A DNA stretch of 39,612 bases from Tranquillimonas alkanivorans (GCF_900115595.1 NZ_FOXA01000022.1:1-39612); one strand, 5' to 3'; positions 15,851 to 24,353 are shown, counted from the first letter of the stretch. The notes: generated from the sequence alone by a model not told the origin. A program made the numbers and translations.

Positions 15851-17997
15851 TGCGCGGCCTCCCAGCTGAGCCTGCGGCTGGCCCGGCGGGCCTGCAGCCA
15901 GTCGATCACGCGGCGCTGCCAGCGCGCCCAACGCGTTTCGAAATCCGATGGGTTGTGCACCAGGTCCGCGCGATAGAACGACGGGCAGAGCACGGCGGTA
16001 TCCGCCACCTCGCCACAGTTGCCGCAGCCGACGCAGCTCTGGTCGATGTGCGCGATCGGATCGTCGCGCAGCGGATCGTCGGGCATCTTCAGCGTCAGCG
16101 ACGGGCAGCCCGAAAGCCGCATGCAGGCGTGATCGCCGGTGCACACGTCCTCGTCCACGCCGAACTTCGGCTTCTCGACGCGCCGCCCTTCCTTGATCGC
16201 CTGCTTCAACAGCGGCTTCTCGCGGCGCTGGCGGTTCAGCATGCATTCCGAGGACGCGACGATGACCTTCGGCCCCTCGTGGTCGGTGGTCAGCGCCTCT
16301 TTGAGCGTCTCGCGCATCTTGCCGACGTCGTAGGTGCGGTCGATCTGGCGCACCCATGTGACGCCGACGCCCTTCACCGCCTCGGTGATCGGGTGCTTCG
16401 TAGCCTTCGACTTGTTGTCCGCGCGGCTCGACAGGATGTCCTGCCCGCCGGTGGCGGCCGAGTAGTAGTTGTCGACCACGATGGTCACGCCGTCGGACTT
16501 GTTGAACACGGCGTTGCCGATCGATGAGGACAGCCCGTTGTGCCAGAAGCCCCCGTCCCCGATGATCGAAATCGGGCGCTTCTCGCCGCCCCCGTCGAAG
16601 GCGGCGTTGGAGGCCGGGCCGAGGCCGTAGCCCATCGTCGTGCCGCCGATCTCGAACGGCGGCATGATGGAGAAGAGGTGGCAGCCGATGTCGGCCGAGA
16701 CCTGGTGCGGCCCGGTCTCCTCTTCCACCAGCTTCATCGCGGCGAAGATCGGGCGCTCGGGGCAGCCGGTGCAGAAGCCCGGCGGACGAGCCGGGACGGT
16801 CTTCGACAGATCCGGCACGTCCGAGGGCGCGGGCCGGTTCGGCGCACGGGCGAGGTCGGGCAGGATGCCGGGCGCGTGGGCCTTCAGGAACGCCTCGACG
16901 CCTTCGTACATCACCTTGCCGGTGTATTCGCCGGCCATCGGCAGCACGTCCTTGCCCGCGAGCTTCACCGTCGCGCCGGCCTTGTGCAGGATCGAGCGGA
17001 GGTTCTGTTCGATCAGGTCGGGCTGGCCCTCCTCGACCATGAGCACGGCGTCCTTGCCCTCGCAGAACTCCAGGAATTCCTCGTCCACGATCGGGTAGGT
17101 CACGTTCAGCACGTAGAGCGGCACTTCGCTTTCACCGTGCACGTCGGCAAGGCCGAGGCGCTGGAGCGCACGGATCACGCCGTTGTACATGCCGCCCTGC
17201 ATCACGATGCCGACCTTGCCGTCCTCGGGGCCGAAGCGCTCGTTCAGCTGGTTCTCGCGGATGTATTTCACCGCGGCGGGCCAGCGCTTCTCGATCTTCT
17301 CCTTCTCGTGAAGGTAGGAGGCCGGCGGCAGCACGATCCGCCCGGTGTCGCGCTGCGGGTTCGCCAGCGCATCGCGCACGGTCAGCGGCGGCGGCACGTT
17401 GTCTTTCGCCTCGAACGAGCCGTGGACGTGGCAGCAGCGGATGCGGACCTGAAGCATGACGGGCGTGTTCGACGCCTCGGACAGCTCGAAGCCGTGGCGC
17501 ACGGCGTCGGTGATCGACGGAAGGTTCGGGCGCGGATCCAGAAGCCAGATCTGCGACTTCTGCGCGAAGGGGTGCGAACGCTCCTGCATGATCGAGGAGC
17601 CTTCGCCGTAATCCTCGCCCACGATGATGAGCGCGCCGCCCTTCACCCCGCCCGAAGCGAGGTTGGCCAGCGCGTCCGAGGCGACGTTGGTGCCCACGGT
17701 GGACTTGAACGTCACCGCCCCCCGGATCGGGTAGTGGACCGAGGCCGCGAGCATCGCCGCGGCGGCGGCTTCGCTGGCGTTGGCCTCGAACCGGATGCCG
17801 AGCTCGCCCATCAGCTCCTCGGCGTCGGCGAGCACGTCCATCAGGTGACTGATCGGCGCGCCCTGATAGCCGCCGACATATCCCACGCCGTTTTCCAGCA
17901 GCGCCTTCGTGATGGCGAGGATGCCCTCGCCACGAAAGGTCTCGCCCGCGCCGATGCGTAGCTGTTCGACCTCTTTCTTGAACGACCTCTCGGCCAT
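15847..17997 (-). CDS. iorA: Indolepyruvate ferredoxin oxidoreductase subunit A
   Basis: 716 residues. N-terminal pyrimidine-binding half ('YVGGYQGAPISHLMDVLADA', 'FEANASEAAAAAMLAASVHYP', 'KSTVGTNVASDALANL'); TPP/Mg half around 'GFCTGCPERPIFAAMK', 'DIGCHLFSIMPPFE' and 'SIIGDGGFWHNGLSSSIGNAVFNKSDGVTIVVDN', the GDG...N cofactor motif. At the C terminus are two Fe-S regions: an atypical C-x5-C-x5-CP ('VCTGDHACMRLSGCP') and a canonical CxxCxxC...CP ('CVGCGNCGEVADTAVLCP'). The enzyme turns indolepyruvate or phenylpyruvate plus CoA into the acyl-CoA, CO2 and reduced ferredoxin. A GGGGAGG site precedes the ATG. A copy of the ATGCANNTGCAA motif lies about 30-40 bases upstream. Two aminotransferases in the cluster could supply its 2-oxoacid. 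Confidence 0.93.
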   Translation of the reverse strand: MAERSFKKEVEQLRIGAGETFRGEGILAITKALLENGVGYVGGYQGAPISHLMDVLADAEELMGELGIRFEANASEAAAAAMLAASVHYPIRGAVTFKSTVGTNVASDALANLASGGVKGGALIIVGEDYGEGSSIMQERSHPFAQKSQIWLLDPRPNLPSITDAVRHGFELSEASNTPVMLQVRIRCCHVHGSFEAKDNVPPPLTVRDALANPQRDTGRIVLPPASYLHEKEKIEKRWPAAVKYIRENQLNERFGPEDGKVGIVMQGGMYNGVIRALQRLGLADVHGESEVPLYVLNVTYPIVDEEFLEFCEGKDAVLMVEEGQPDLIEQNLRSILHKAGATVKLAGKDVLPMAGEYTGKVMYEGVEAFLKAHAPGILPDLARAPNRPAPSDVPDLSKTVPARPPGFCTGCPERPIFAAMKLVEEETGPHQVSADIGCHLFSIMPPFEIGGTTMGYGLGPASNAAFDGGGEKRPISIIGDGGFWHNGLSSSIGNAVFNKSDGVTIVVDNYYSAATGGQDILSSRADNKSKATKHPITEAVKGVGVTWVRQIDRTYDVGKMRETLKEALTTDHEGPKVIVASSECMLNRQRREKPLLKQAIKEGRRVEKPKFGVDEDVCTGDHACMRLSGCPSLTLKMPDDPLRDDPIAHIDQSCVGCGNCGEVADTAVLCPSFYRADLVHNPSDFETRWARWQRRVIDWLQARRASRRLSWEAAQ

Positions 17998-18025
17998 GGC
18001 GTCACCTCCCCGTTTACGGAACTAT

Positions 18026-18037
18026 ATCCATTTGCAT
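18026..18037 (-). promoter_or_regulatory. Putative operator, motif ATGCANNTGCAA (copy A, degenerate)
   Basis: Read toward iorA, the site is GTATGCAAATGGAT. It matches the shared motif in its left half, with two mismatches at the right end, and lies 29-40 bases before the iorA start and after the MarR gene. It shares GTATGCAA with the copy before the cyclase gene. Confidence 0.4.
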
Positions 18038-18102
18038 ACACTCTGAGAAGGGTGGTTCCGTCGAAATTGCAAGGAATGCCCGCCAAGGTCGCGGGTGCGC
18101 GG

Positions 18103-18594
18103 TCAGAGTTCGTGCCGGCGCACGTTCTTGAGCATTTTCTGAAGCGTTCCCACGAAGGCCGCCCGCTCGTCCTGGCTGACGCCCGCGAACATTTCCTCAT
18201 AGCGGGCGTGCATCGTCGGCCAGACCCGGTCGAATTCGTGCCGGCCCTTGTCGGTCAGGTAGACCTCGCGCACCCGCGCGTCGCTCTCCCTCTCCTGCCG
18301 GCGCACCAGCCCCGCCTTCTCGAGCGCCTCGAGTGTCCGGCTCATCGTCGACTGCTCGGTGACGGCATAGACCGACAACTCGTTGATGGTCAGTCCCGGC
18401 ACCACCGCGAGCACCGCAAGCGTGCGCATCTTCGCCGTGGTCAGGTTCTGCGCCTTCAGCGCGCTCTGAATGTTCGCATTGTAGCGCCCCATGATGCGGT
18501 TCATCAGATAGGGCGCGAAATGCCACAGGCCGATTTCGCCAAGGCTGACGTCCGGCCGCTGGACCGCTTCGCTTCCGGACGCATCTTCAGCCAT
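18103..18594 (-). CDS. MarR-family transcriptional regulator
   Basis: 163 residues from the ATG at 18594; an in-frame ATG at 18687 would add about 31 residues that look unlike a MarR N terminus, so the start is not certain. MarR fold: dimer helix 'HFAPYLMNRIMGRYNANIQSAL', helix-turn-helix 'MRTLAVLAVVPGLTINELSVYAVTEQSTMSRTLEALEKAGLVRRQE' (recognition helix 'EQSTMSRTLEAL'), wing 'RESDARVREVYLTDKGRHEFD'. MarR regulators of indole-acetate and phenylacetate catabolism are well known (IacR). Its position between the cyclase gene and iorA, both preceded by the same motif, makes it the best candidate to bind that motif; this is inference. Confidence 0.88.
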   Translation of the reverse strand: MAEDASGSEAVQRPDVSLGEIGLWHFAPYLMNRIMGRYNANIQSALKAQNLTTAKMRTLAVLAVVPGLTINELSVYAVTEQSTMSRTLEALEKAGLVRRQERESDARVREVYLTDKGRHEFDRVWPTMHARYEEMFAGVSQDERAAFVGTLQKMLKNVRRHEL

Positions 18595-18751
18595 CTTCGT
18601 CACCCGAATCTGTTTGCCACCGCCCTCGGCCGCCTGCGTGGCCAGCGCCCGCCAGCGGTAGAGGTTCCGAGCGCCCGGACGATGCATCAACGATCATCCG
18701 AGAGAACACCAGCGCGAAACCCCGCCGGCGGCCGGTCACCCTTACCGACGC

Positions 18752-18768
18752 TGCCGGCGAGGCCGGCA
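18752..18768 (-). terminator. Hairpin just after the cyclase gene
   Basis: TGCCGGC (18752-18758) and GCCGGCA (18762-18768) form a 7-bp stem with a 3-base loop, 5 bases beyond the cyclase stop. No T-tract is present on the minus strand, so termination is uncertain. Confidence 0.3.
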
Positions 18769-18772
18769 AGGG

Positions 18773-19561
18773 TCACGCGGGGACGAGCGCCATCGCCCGT
18801 ATGGGGCTTCCGGTGCCACGCCTGATCTTGAGCGGCGCGGCGACCATCACTGCCCCCTTGGGCGGCAGCTGATCAAGGTTGGCCAGCGACGCGAGCCCGA
18901 AGCAGTTGTCACGGTGCAGGAAGTTGTGCGCCGGGAACGGCGGCTCGAGCCCGCCGGCGCAGCCCGCGTCGGTGCCAATGCACTGCGTGCCCCAGCCGAC
19001 GATTTTCTTCGACAGCAGGTACTCGATGCACTCGGGGGTCGGTCCGGGCGAATGCGGGCCGTTCTCGTCGGCGTTCAGGAAAGCGGCCTCGTCGTCAGCG
19101 CGCTTGTCCCAGTCCGTGCGCATGACGACCCACTCGCCCTCGCCGATCTCGCCGTGCTGCTCTTCCCACGCCTTCACGTGCTCTGGCGTCAGCAGGAAGT
19201 CGGCGTCCTCCGCACTTTCCTTCGAGAAGTCGAGCACGTTGACCGGGGCGACCGTGCGCTGGAGCTCGAGCGTGTCGGTATAGCCCTCCTCGTAGTCCTT
19301 CCCGGTGACCCAATGGTGCGGCGCGTCGAAGTGCGTGCCCGAATGTTCGCCCAGCACCATCCAGTTCCAGGCGAAGAAAGGCCCGTCCTGGTCGTATTCG
19401 CTGATCTTGTGGATCTCGACTTTCGGCGTGTTCTTCGCGAAGTCGGGCGGAAGCTGGAGGATCGGCGTGTCGGGGCCGAGCGATCCCGAAAGATCCACCA
19501 CCTTCACCTCGCCGCTCAGAAGCTTCGCACCCAGTTCCTTAACCAAGTTTTCCGCCGACAT
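18773..19561 (-). CDS. Cyclase-family metal hydrolase (isatin hydrolase / kynurenine formamidase-like)
   Basis: 262 residues. The family metal motif is clear: 'GEHSGTHFDAPHHW' (HxGTHxDxPxH), preceded by the 'VVDLSGSLGPDTPILQLP' start and followed by 'WVVMRTDW', 'VGWGTQCIGTDAGCAG' and 'HNFLHRDNCFGLASLANLDQLPPKGAVMVAAPLKIRRGTGSPIRAMALV', the typical C-terminal core. Members hydrolyse cyclic or formyl amides: KynB acts on N-formylkynurenine and isatin hydrolase opens isatin to isatinate in indole-acetate breakdown. Length (262) and the WGTQCIGTDAG block look nearer to isatin hydrolase than to KynB (about 210 residues). GGGAGGGAAGAG precedes the ATG, and the shared operator motif lies 50-61 bases upstream. 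Substrate unproven. Confidence 0.85.
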   Translation of the reverse strand: MSAENLVKELGAKLLSGEVKVVDLSGSLGPDTPILQLPPDFAKNTPKVEIHKISEYDQDGPFFAWNWMVLGEHSGTHFDAPHHWVTGKDYEEGYTDTLELQRTVAPVNVLDFSKESAEDADFLLTPEHVKAWEEQHGEIGEGEWVVMRTDWDKRADDEAAFLNADENGPHSPGPTPECIEYLLSKKIVGWGTQCIGTDAGCAGGLEPPFPAHNFLHRDNCFGLASLANLDQLPPKGAVMVAAPLKIRRGTGSPIRAMALVPA

Positions 19562-19610
19562 CTCTTCCCTCCCTGTCCAGCGTCTTTAGGTGGAAGCGTA
19601 GACACAAAAT

Positions 19611-19622
19611 ATGCGTATGCAA
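19611..19622 (+). promoter_or_regulatory. Putative operator, motif ATGCANNTGCAA (copy B)
   Basis: ATGCGTATGCAA, one mismatch to the motif, 50-61 bases before the cyclase start, in the 240-base gap between the TRAP permease stop and the cyclase gene. GTATGCAA within it also matches copy A. Confidence 0.45.
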
Positions 19623-19801
19623 GTTATTTTGCCGTCTGTGTTCAAGGCTTACGGCAGTGTTGGCCGCCGATGAGTAGGCGGCACGATCAGCTAGCCGAGG
19701 CCGACAACCGAGGATTGGGCCTTGTTGGCGGAGCCTCTGACAACGCCCTCCAAGGCTCTTGACAGTTTTCGCGCAACAGGGTCGCACGAATGCACGTCAC
19801 T

Positions 19802-21121
19802 CTATTCCCCCATGACCGAAGGCAGCCAGATGGCGACTTCCGGGACAGCCACAATCAGCGCCAGGATCACCAGTTTGATCGCGATGAAGGGCAAGATGGA
19901 AGCATAGATCGTCCTCATTCCGATCTCGGGCGGCGCAACACCGCGCATCACGAAAAGCAACAAGCCGAACGGCGGCGTCAGCAGACCGATCTCCATCGTC
20001 AAAAGGTAGACGACACCCAGCAGAAGCGGGTCGACGCCAGCCGCCTCGGACAGCGGCACGAAGATCGGGACGGTCACCATCAGCATCGAGACCTGGTCGA
20101 CGAAGCACCCCAGCAAGAGCAGAAGCGCGATCATGCCCAGCAGAATCTCGATCGTACCGAACTCGTATCCTTCAATCAGCCGGATCAGGCCGCCCGTGGC
20201 TCCCGAGAACGAGAGGACTTGGGCGAACGTCTGGCTCGCCGCGATGATAAACAGAATCATCACGGACAGCTTCACCGTCTCGGTCAGGGCCCGCACGACG
20301 CGCTCGACCGACAGCGCCCGGTAACCGGCGCCGACCAGCAGCGCAGCGACCGATCCGAGCGCTGCGCTCTCGGTCGGGGTGGCGAAGCCGGCGAGGAGAC
20401 TGCCGATCACGACGGCGAACAGCAGCGACAACGGCGCGACGTAGAGAAGGAAAGGTCGCCAGCGCTCGGCCAACGTCATCTCGGGCAGCGGATCGCTCGG
20501 CGCCAGGTCCGGATTGCGGACGGCGCGAAGCACGATCCAGCCCACGAACAAGACCGAAAGCAGAAGCGCCGGTATGACACCCGCGACGAGCAGGCCCGCA
20601 ATGGAGATCCCGGCCAGGCTACCGACCAGAACGGCCAGCGCCGACGGCGGGATCAGCATGGCGATGGCGCCGGATGCCATGATCGGGCCCATCGCGAGCG
20701 ACGGCGCATATCCCTTCTTCAGCATGTTGGGTAGAAGCGTTGAGCCCAGCATTGCGGTGTTCGCGATCGTCGAGCCAGACAATGCCGCGAAGATCGTGCC
20801 ACCAAACACCGTGACGACCGACAGCCGCCCTGGCACACGCGTCACGACCCTCTCGACCGCATCGATGGCCTTGTGCGCGACCCGCGTCTGGAACAGCAAC
20901 TCTCCCATCAGGATAAAAAGCGGGATCGGCGCGAGTTGGAAATTCGCCACCGACTGCGCAGCGTTCCGGGCCAGTTGCGCCACACCGCGGTCTCCGCCCA
21001 GCACCTCGTAGGCGCCGACGATGGTGACGGCGATGAAGGCGAACGCGACCGGCAGCCCGATCAGCAGCAGGAATCCGAGTCCGCCCATCATGAGACCGAG
21101 AACGAGGGGCCACTCCATCAT
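19802..21121 (-). CDS. dctM: TRAP transporter large permease (DctM)
   Basis: 439 residues from the ATG at 21121, which overlaps the dctQ stop (TGATG). Hydrophobic throughout, with about 12 segments; family blocks 'GLPVAFAFIAVTIVGA', 'PLFILMGELLFQTRVAHKAIDAVERVVTRVPGRLSVVTVFGGTIFAALSGSTIANTAMLG', 'GPIMASGAIAMLIPPSALAVLVGSLAGISIAGLLVAGVIPALLL' and 'FATPTESAALGSVAALLVG'. It carries the sodium-coupled substrate path of a tripartite importer for organic acids. Gene order dctP-dctQ-dctM on the minus strand, placed right before the cyclase gene. Confidence 0.94.
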   Translation of the reverse strand: MMEWPLVLGLMMGGLGFLLLIGLPVAFAFIAVTIVGAYEVLGGDRGVAQLARNAAQSVANFQLAPIPLFILMGELLFQTRVAHKAIDAVERVVTRVPGRLSVVTVFGGTIFAALSGSTIANTAMLGSTLLPNMLKKGYAPSLAMGPIMASGAIAMLIPPSALAVLVGSLAGISIAGLLVAGVIPALLLSVLFVGWIVLRAVRNPDLAPSDPLPEMTLAERWRPFLLYVAPLSLLFAVVIGSLLAGFATPTESAALGSVAALLVGAGYRALSVERVVRALTETVKLSVMILFIIAASQTFAQVLSFSGATGGLIRLIEGYEFGTIEILLGMIALLLLLGCFVDQVSMLMVTVPIFVPLSEAAGVDPLLLGVVYLLTMEIGLLTPPFGLLLFVMRGVAPPEIGMRTIYASILPFIAIKLVILALIVAVPEVAIWLPSVMGE

Positions 21122-21621
21122 CACAGCCCCGTCGCCTGCCGTGCCCCGCTGCGCGGCGCCGCGGCCTGCCTCAGGAACTCCACGCACATGAGCGCGAGCG
21201 AGACAGGCAACACGGATAGAACCCACCATTCCGGAATGGTGAACGCCGTGCGGATCATGGAGCCTCGGGTCGCGGACGCGAGTGCGGCATCCGTCGCGTA
21301 CCAAAGCAACGACGCACAGATCAGGAAGCCGATCAGCGCGGTCACTCGGGACAGCGGCTCTGACAGTCTCTCGGGCAGCGCGCCCGTCACCAGATCGACT
21401 GTGACATGAGCATTCTTCGAAAGCACCCACGGCGCGCCCAGGAACGTCGCCAAAAGGAGGCCGTATTCCACGGCGTCCAGCAGTCCGAAGAGGGTAACCC
21501 CGCCCACGTTGCGCAGGACCACGTTCAGCGAAATCAGTATTGCCGCGCTTGCGAAGACCAAGCCAGACACGACGGCGCAGGCGCGCAGTAGCGCCTCGAA
21601 CAGGGAATTGAGCTGGTTCAT
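21121..21621 (-). CDS. dctQ: TRAP transporter small permease (DctQ)
   Basis: 166 residues with four membrane helices. Family pattern: 'SAAILISLNVVLRNVGGVTLFGLLDAVEYGLLLATFLGAPWVLSKNAHVTVDLV' (the R-N...E..L...FLG...L.K..HV.VDL block), then 'TIPEWWVLSVLPVSLALMCVEFLRQA'. It joins the large permease and is needed for TRAP function. It starts 34 bases after the dctP stop and its stop overlaps the dctM start. Confidence 0.93.
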   Translation of the reverse strand: MNQLNSLFEALLRACAVVSGLVFASAAILISLNVVLRNVGGVTLFGLLDAVEYGLLLATFLGAPWVLSKNAHVTVDLVTGALPERLSEPLSRVTALIGFLICASLLWYATDAALASATRGSMIRTAFTIPEWWVLSVLPVSLALMCVEFLRQAAAPRSGARQATGL

Positions 21622-21655
21622 GTGGTTCGGGCCGGGAAGACCCCGGCCCAGGTCC

Positions 21656-22609
21656 TTACTGGGTCAGACAGGGCTTGAGGTCGGCAGCGACCTCAGGATC
21701 GATCGCTTCGACGACACCCCAGCCAGCGTCCTGCGCCATGCTCAAGTAATTCTCGGCGGTTTCGCCGGTGAACTCGATCACCTGGATCCCCGACTCGGCC
21801 TGGCGCTCCTTCTCACGTTCGTTGATCTCGAGATTCTCTGCGTTCTTCTCTTCGATCCAAAGCGCCGCCTCTTCCAGCACCGCCCTGGCTTCTTCCGACA
21901 GCCCGTTCCAGCGGTCCAGATTGACCAGGAAATTCACGTCGACCTGGTAAAAGCCCGGATCGATGCGATAGCTCGTCTGCTCGTTCCATCCCAGGTCCAT
22001 GACGCCCTGGACCGGCCAGCCATAGCCGTCGATCGCACCCCGCTCCAGGGCCGTATATACTTCGCCCGGCGCGGTCCGGACCGGCGTGGCGCCCAGTCGC
22101 TCGAGCATCGCGCGGTAGACGGGCGTGGTCCGGATGGTGCGTCCGGACAGGTCCGGCCCCTCCACATCCTCGGTCAGATAGATGTGGAATTGAATATGAT
22201 CGCCCGTACGGGCGAGGAACTTCGCGTTCATCTGCTCTTGGTGAAGCGCGTCGATCTTGTCGAAGCAGCCGTTCTCCCGCTGCTCCTGCACGGTGTTGGT
22301 CGCCAGGTGAAGAGCGTCTCCCGCCGGCAGCAGGTTCGGGTAGAACGCTGTCGTGTTATTGGCGATGTCCACGATCCCGGCCGAGACGGCATTACCCAGT
22401 TCGAAGGTCGGCACGGCTTCGGGTCCGCCTAGATACTCGATCTGGACGACCCCCGCCCCCTGTTCGTTGACGCGGTCCACGAACGCTTCGAACGGTTTCG
22501 AGAAGGTGGTTCCGGTCGCGAAGGCGCTGACGCCGCGCAGAACCTCTTGTGCATGTAACGGTGCTGCGGCAAGCCCAAGAGCCAGGCTGCAGAGCGCGAG
22601 ATTCTTCAT
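21656..22609 (-). CDS. dctP: TRAP transporter substrate-binding protein (DctP)
   Basis: 317 residues from the ATG at 22609, which has GGGAGGAAAA directly upstream; a start ten codons earlier would place charged residues before the signal peptide. Signal peptide to about residue 20 (PLHA/QEV). Family features: 'GNAVSAGIVDIANNTTAFYPNLLPAGDALHL', the 'GRTIRTTPVYRAMLERLGATPVRTAPGEVYTALERGAIDGYGWPVQG' block with the carboxylate-binding arginine, and a C-terminal helix. The ligand is probably an organic acid. Two Cys residues (in 'ENGCFDKID' and near the C terminus 'KPCLTQ') may form a disulfide. The shared operator motif lies about 75-90 bases upstream. Confidence 0.93.
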   Translation of the reverse strand: MKNLALCSLALGLAAAPLHAQEVLRGVSAFATGTTFSKPFEAFVDRVNEQGAGVVQIEYLGGPEAVPTFELGNAVSAGIVDIANNTTAFYPNLLPAGDALHLATNTVQEQRENGCFDKIDALHQEQMNAKFLARTGDHIQFHIYLTEDVEGPDLSGRTIRTTPVYRAMLERLGATPVRTAPGEVYTALERGAIDGYGWPVQGVMDLGWNEQTSYRIDPGFYQVDVNFLVNLDRWNGLSEEARAVLEEAALWIEEKNAENLEINEREKERQAESGIQVIEFTGETAENYLSMAQDAGWGVVEAIDPEVAADLKPCLTQ

Positions 22610-22684
22610 TTTTTCCTCCCTCGATCGCTCGAGGCGCACTCAACCATCGCAGCTGAGCCACCCGAACTACTTCAAGCATGAAGT

Positions 22685-22696
22685 ATGCAGATGCAA
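22685..22696 (+). promoter_or_regulatory. Putative operator, motif ATGCANNTGCAA (copy C)
   Basis: ATGCAGATGCAA, an exact match with perfect dyad core TGCA-GA-TGCA, in the 248-base gap between dctP and mtlK, 76-87 bases before the dctP start. This links the TRAP genes to the catabolic cluster genes that carry the same site. Confidence 0.5.
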
Positions 22697-22857
22697 TCTT
22701 CAAGCCGCTTCACCGCGACCTTCGCCCTAAGAGTCGAGCCGTTGCGACCCGGAATTTTCCACGTCCGAATGGATGAAGGAGGAAGAGCCCTGAAGCACAA
22801 GCGGTTCGGCGAGCCCTCCTCGGCGCCGGAAGCTCCTGGTGCTCCCTCTCAAGGTCG

Positions 22858-24333
22858 TCAGCCGGACGGTGCGACGTAACTGCGTAACTCGGCCCGCACG
22901 CCGGTGTCGTACAACCGCCTCAGCGCCGCGGCAAAGGCGTCGCGGAAGCGGTCCTCGTGGACGAGGTCCCCGAAAACGTCACCGATCCTCAGGAAGGCCA
23001 ACGGGTCCTCGCGAGCCTCTTCCGCGGCCTTCTTCAGACGCAGGGCCCGCTCGTCCTCGATGCGGATCGGCCGGCCCTCCTCGTCTTCGCCCCGGCAGTA
23101 GCGGCACCAAAGCGCCACCTCGAGCGCGAGCCCCTCGACCGGACCGCCGTCGCGCAGCGCGTCGCGCACGGTGGGCAGGATGAATTTCGGCTGACGATTG
23201 GAGCCGTCGAGGCAGAGCCGGGCGATGGTGTCTCCGACCTCGGCATTGCCGAACCGTTCGGCGCAGGTGGCCAGGTACTGCCGGAAATCCACACCCGGGA
23301 TCTTCGGCAGCGTCGGGATCGCCTCGCGGCCGATCACCGCCTCGAGCCAGGCCGCCATGTCGGGATCATTCATGGCGTCCGAAGCCAGCGTGTGCCCCAG
23401 CAGAGCCGAGGGATACGCGATGGCGGCGTGACCCGCGTTGAGGATGCGCAGCTTCATCAACTCGTACGGCAGCACGTCGTCCACGAACTCGACTCCCACG
23501 TCCTCGAGTCGCGGCCGCCCGGCCGGGAATCTGTCCTCGAGCACCCACTGGCGAAACGGTTCGCACACCACGGGCGCCGCGTCCTCGATGCCGAAGCGAT
23601 CGCGCACCATCTTCAGCTCGCGCTCCGATGTGGCGGGCGTGATGCAGTCCACCATACCGTTCGGAAATGCCACTTCGAGCTCGATGCGATCAGCCAACTC
23701 AGGGTCCGACAGCCGGGCGAAGCCGACAACCGCACGCTTGGTCGCCTGCCCGTTTTCAGGGATGTTGTCGCAAGACATGACTGTGAACGGTGGCACGCCT
23801 GCGTCGAACCGGCGCTTAAGGGCCGCGCAGATCTGGCCGAACACGGTGCGCGGCGGGCGCAGGCTTTCCAGGTCCGCCTGAACGTCGGGGTGGTCGCCGT
23901 CGAAGCCGCCCGTCTCGGCGTCGATGTAGTAGCCTCCCTCGGTCACGGTCAGCGACACGATGCGGGTTTCCGGCGCTGCCATCCGCTCGATGTTGGCCTC
24001 GGGATCCACCGGGCAGAAGTCGGTCATCGAGCCGACGACCCGCGCCGACAGTCCCTGCGGATCGAGATCGACTACCGTGTAAAGCCAGTCCTGCGTCGCG
24101 AGCCTGTCCCGCATCGCTGCGTCGCCCGGACGCACGCCAGCGCCGACGATGGCCCAGTCGCGGTCCTTGCCGCTCGCGAACAGCCGATCGAGGTACGTCG
24201 CCTGGTGCGCGCGGTGGAAGTTGCCGACGCCATAATGGACGATGCCGGGCGACAGGTCCGCCCGGTCGTAGCCGGGGCCGGCGACGCCCTCGGGCAGGTG
24301 TCCCAGCGCGGCGGAGGAAAGCTTCACACTCAT
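22858..24333 (-). CDS. mtlK: Mannitol 2-dehydrogenase family polyol dehydrogenase
   Basis: 491 residues from the ATG at 24333 (CAGGAGG seven bases upstream). Long-chain polyol-specific dehydrogenase family: NAD site 'VHYGVGNFHRAHQATY' (31-46), 'SCDNIPENG' with Asn190, and the catalytic block 'YELMKLRILNAGHAAIAY' with Lys294, Asn299 and His302, equivalent to Lys295/Asn300/His303 of Pseudomonas mannitol dehydrogenase. It oxidises D-mannitol (and often arabitol) to the ketose with NAD. Last gene of the polyol operon, 20 bases after smoS, in the same order as the Rhodobacter sphaeroides smo locus. A mannonate oxidoreductase is less likely because of that context. Confidence 0.9.
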   Translation of the reverse strand: MSVKLSSAALGHLPEGVAGPGYDRADLSPGIVHYGVGNFHRAHQATYLDRLFASGKDRDWAIVGAGVRPGDAAMRDRLATQDWLYTVVDLDPQGLSARVVGSMTDFCPVDPEANIERMAAPETRIVSLTVTEGGYYIDAETGGFDGDHPDVQADLESLRPPRTVFGQICAALKRRFDAGVPPFTVMSCDNIPENGQATKRAVVGFARLSDPELADRIELEVAFPNGMVDCITPATSERELKMVRDRFGIEDAAPVVCEPFRQWVLEDRFPAGRPRLEDVGVEFVDDVLPYELMKLRILNAGHAAIAYPSALLGHTLASDAMNDPDMAAWLEAVIGREAIPTLPKIPGVDFRQYLATCAERFGNAEVGDTIARLCLDGSNRQPKFILPTVRDALRDGGPVEGLALEVALWCRYCRGEDEEGRPIRIEDERALRLKKAAEEAREDPLAFLRIGDVFGDLVHEDRFRDAFAAALRRLYDTGVRAELRSYVAPSG

Positions 24334-24353
24334 GGGTCGACCTCCTGCGGCGG

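Noticed and set aside
14177-15976. 599-codon plus-strand open frame
   Set aside because: Antisense to iorB, whose gamma domain is unmistakable.
18595-18690. N-terminal extension of the MarR protein
   Set aside because: The extra residues (rich in Arg, Gly and Ala) do not match MarR N termini; the ATG at 18594 is preferred, though not proven.
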